Origin: Planctomycetota bacterium
GTDB taxonomy: Bacteria > Planctomycetota > Phycisphaerae > Phycisphaerales > UBA1924
Assembly (NCBI GenBank): GCA_024276195.1
Contig: JAJRXR010000082.1
Coordinates: 1-46,282 of the forward strand
Reading direction: 5' to 3'
Length of the DNA stretch: 46,282 nt
Part shown: one piece after another, positions 45,172 through 46,282 of the stretch
How positions within the stretch are numbered: position 1 is the first letter of the stretch
Layout of the letters: every line of letters begins with the position of its first letter
The notes under the pieces: generated by a model
Told to the model about the DNA's origin: nothing
Seen by the model: the letters and a program-made list of their open reading frames with translations, nothing else
The model's database searches: none
Program-made: the position numbers and the translations under genes

Positions 45172-46282
45172 ATGGCGAGCACGATGAGCGAAACCAGAAG
45201 CAAGCGGCGGGGCGGGGCGACGCTCTGGATCGTGCTGGCGATCACGGGCGGGCTCGCGCTCGGGGGCGGGTGGCTGACGCTCGCGGGCGGCGGGAACGCG
45301 GACGATGTGGGGCAAACCACGGAAATCGCGGTCGCCTCGGTCCGGTCGTTCGACATTTCGACCTTGGCCGGGGGCGAGCTCGAGGCGAAGAACCAGATCG
45401 AGGTCCGCTCGGAGCTTGAGAGCCAGTCAACGATCGTTGAGATCGTTGACGAGGGCATCCAGGTGAACAAGGGCGATCTGCTGGTGCGTCTCAACTCGGA
45501 CTCGATCAAGATCAACATCGCCGAGGAGGAGCTTCGCGTCGAGGAGTCTCAGCTCGCGCTCGAGAGCGCCGAGACGGCGGTCGAGATCCAGGTTTCGGAC
45601 AACGAATCAGCGCTGCGCAAGGCCCAGCTCGACCAGACGCTCAAGGAGCTGGCGCTCGAGCAGTGGCGCGAGGGCGAGGACAAGAAAACGCGCCAGGCGA
45701 ACGAGCTGGCGATCGAGCGGGCCGAGCGGGAGCTCGAGCGTCTGACGGACAAGTGGACGCAGACGCAGGAGCTGTTCAAGAAGGAGTTTGTGAGCAAGAA
45801 CGAGTTCGACCAGGACCGCCTGGCGTACATCGAGTCGAAGGCCGAGCTCGAGAAGGCCCAGCTCACCGACCGGATCTACAGGAGCTATCAGTTCCCGCGC
45901 GACGAGAAGCAGAAGAGGTCCGACGTGGACGAGGCCGTCGCGGAGATGGACCGGGTCAAGCGTCAGAACGAGATCAACCTGAAAAACAAGCAGTCTGCAC
46001 GGGCGAACAAGTCCAGGCAGCTCGGGCTGCGCCAGGAGAAGCTGGCCAAGCTGAGGGACCAGCTCGAGAAGTGCACGATCCTGGCGCCCCAGGACGGGCT
46101 GGTGGTGTACGGCTCAACGGCGCAGAGCAACGACTGGCGCTGGCAGAACGAGGGGCCGATCTCGATCGGGCGTCAGATCCGCCCGAACGATCTGCTGATC
46201 GCGCTGCCGGACACGAGCGAGATGGTGGCGTCGGTCAAGGTTCACGAGTCGCTCGCGGGGCGTGTGCGCCCCGGGCAGCGGG
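45172..46282 (+). CDS. HlyD-type membrane fusion protein, C-terminus outside window
   Basis: The open frame runs to the end of the window (370 codons). It starts MASTMSETRSKRRG, has a membrane helix (TLWIVLAITGGLALGGGW, about residues 17-34), a first biotinyl-lipoyl-like strand (EIVDEGIQVNKGDLLVRLNS), a long coiled coil (about 115-305, Glu/Lys/Arg rich) and a returning strand CTILAPQDGLVVYG. This matches periplasmic adaptors of RND or ABC export pumps. The long coiled hairpin suits contact with an outer-membrane channel. ATG follows GGAGACGCCG. The partner transporter would lie beyond the window. It is divergent from mqnB, with a 194-bp gap. Confidence 0.9.
   Translation, partial: MASTMSETRSKRRGGATLWIVLAITGGLALGGGWLTLAGGGNADDVGQTTEIAVASVRSFDISTLAGGELEAKNQIEVRSELESQSTIVEIVDEGIQVNKGDLLVRLNSDSIKINIAEEELRVEESQLALESAETAVEIQVSDNESALRKAQLDQTLKELALEQWREGEDKKTRQANELAIERAERELERLTDKWTQTQELFKKEFVSKNEFDQDRLAYIESKAELEKAQLTDRIYRSYQFPRDEKQKRSDVDEAVAEMDRVKRQNEINLKNKQSARANKSRQLGLRQEKLAKLRDQLEKCTILAPQDGLVVYGSTAQSNDWRWQNEGPISIGRQIRPNDLLIALPDTSEMVASVKVHESLAGRVRPGQR

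Overview
The window looks like a high-GC chromosome segment from the phylum Planctomycetota, most likely class Phycisphaerae (order Phycisphaerales or a relative). Four things point there. Six proteins end in the degenerate 'GC-type' dockerin tail that I associate with Phycisphaerales. The 23S rRNA gene has its own promoter and no 16S gene upstream. There is a futalosine (menaquinone) pathway gene. Many single-pass proteins are built around PilM. I assign the taxonomy from these features, not from a database match.

Layout. 1-2478 (-) is a 23S rRNA gene, cut by the window edge about 280 nt short of its 3' end, with a leader and promoter up to about 2840. 2939-8412 (-) is a three-gene operon built on a PilM protein fused to a PilN-like membrane segment. 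8636-12884 holds a MEMO-family protein, a small conserved protein, a CusF-like copper-binding lipoprotein and a uracil-DNA glycosylase with its small membrane partner. 12893-13921 is a nucleotide-sugar epimerase. 14051-29165 is the main accessory region. It has six minus-strand genes for secreted proteins with dockerin-like tails (metalloprotease, di-haem peroxidase, HAF-type repeat protein, long repeat protein, serine beta-lactamase-fold protein, FG-GAP repeat protein). Among them lie an aspartyl beta-hydroxylase-like gene, an unrecognised cytoplasmic gene and a lone atpA. 29379-31366 (-) is cdaA-ybbR (cyclic di-AMP). 31472-36247 holds Nfu_N, a GT2 glycosyltransferase, purEK, a DUF6065 protein and an LpxR-like lipid A deacylase. 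36352-38394 is acetyl-CoA synthetase. 38566-44052 (-) is a second pilus/type II secretion operon in the order pilM-pilN-pilO-pilP-like-gspE. 44234-44977 is futalosine hydrolase, and 45172 to the end is the start of an HlyD-type adaptor.

How it fits together. The dockerin-tailed proteins all have export signals and nearly the same 57-58-residue tail ending in Gly-x-Gly-Cys-Pro/Ser. Two of them share 104 identical nucleotides in the tail. The tail lacks the usual calcium ligands but is bracketed by two cysteines, so it looks like an attachment or sorting module rather than a cellulosomal dockerin. The two pilus-type inner-membrane platforms on either side are candidates for exporting or displaying such cargo, but nothing in the sequence proves a link. 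Other points to check are a CdaA whose DGA motif reads DLA, a family-4-like UDG missing three of four iron-sulfur cysteines, an atpA gene away from any other ATP synthase gene, and an inverted repeat between two divergent promoters at 21.47 kb. Most genes start with a GGAG-type ribosome binding site, and 4-base ATGA/GTGA overlaps are common, so the strings of minus-strand genes are probably operons.
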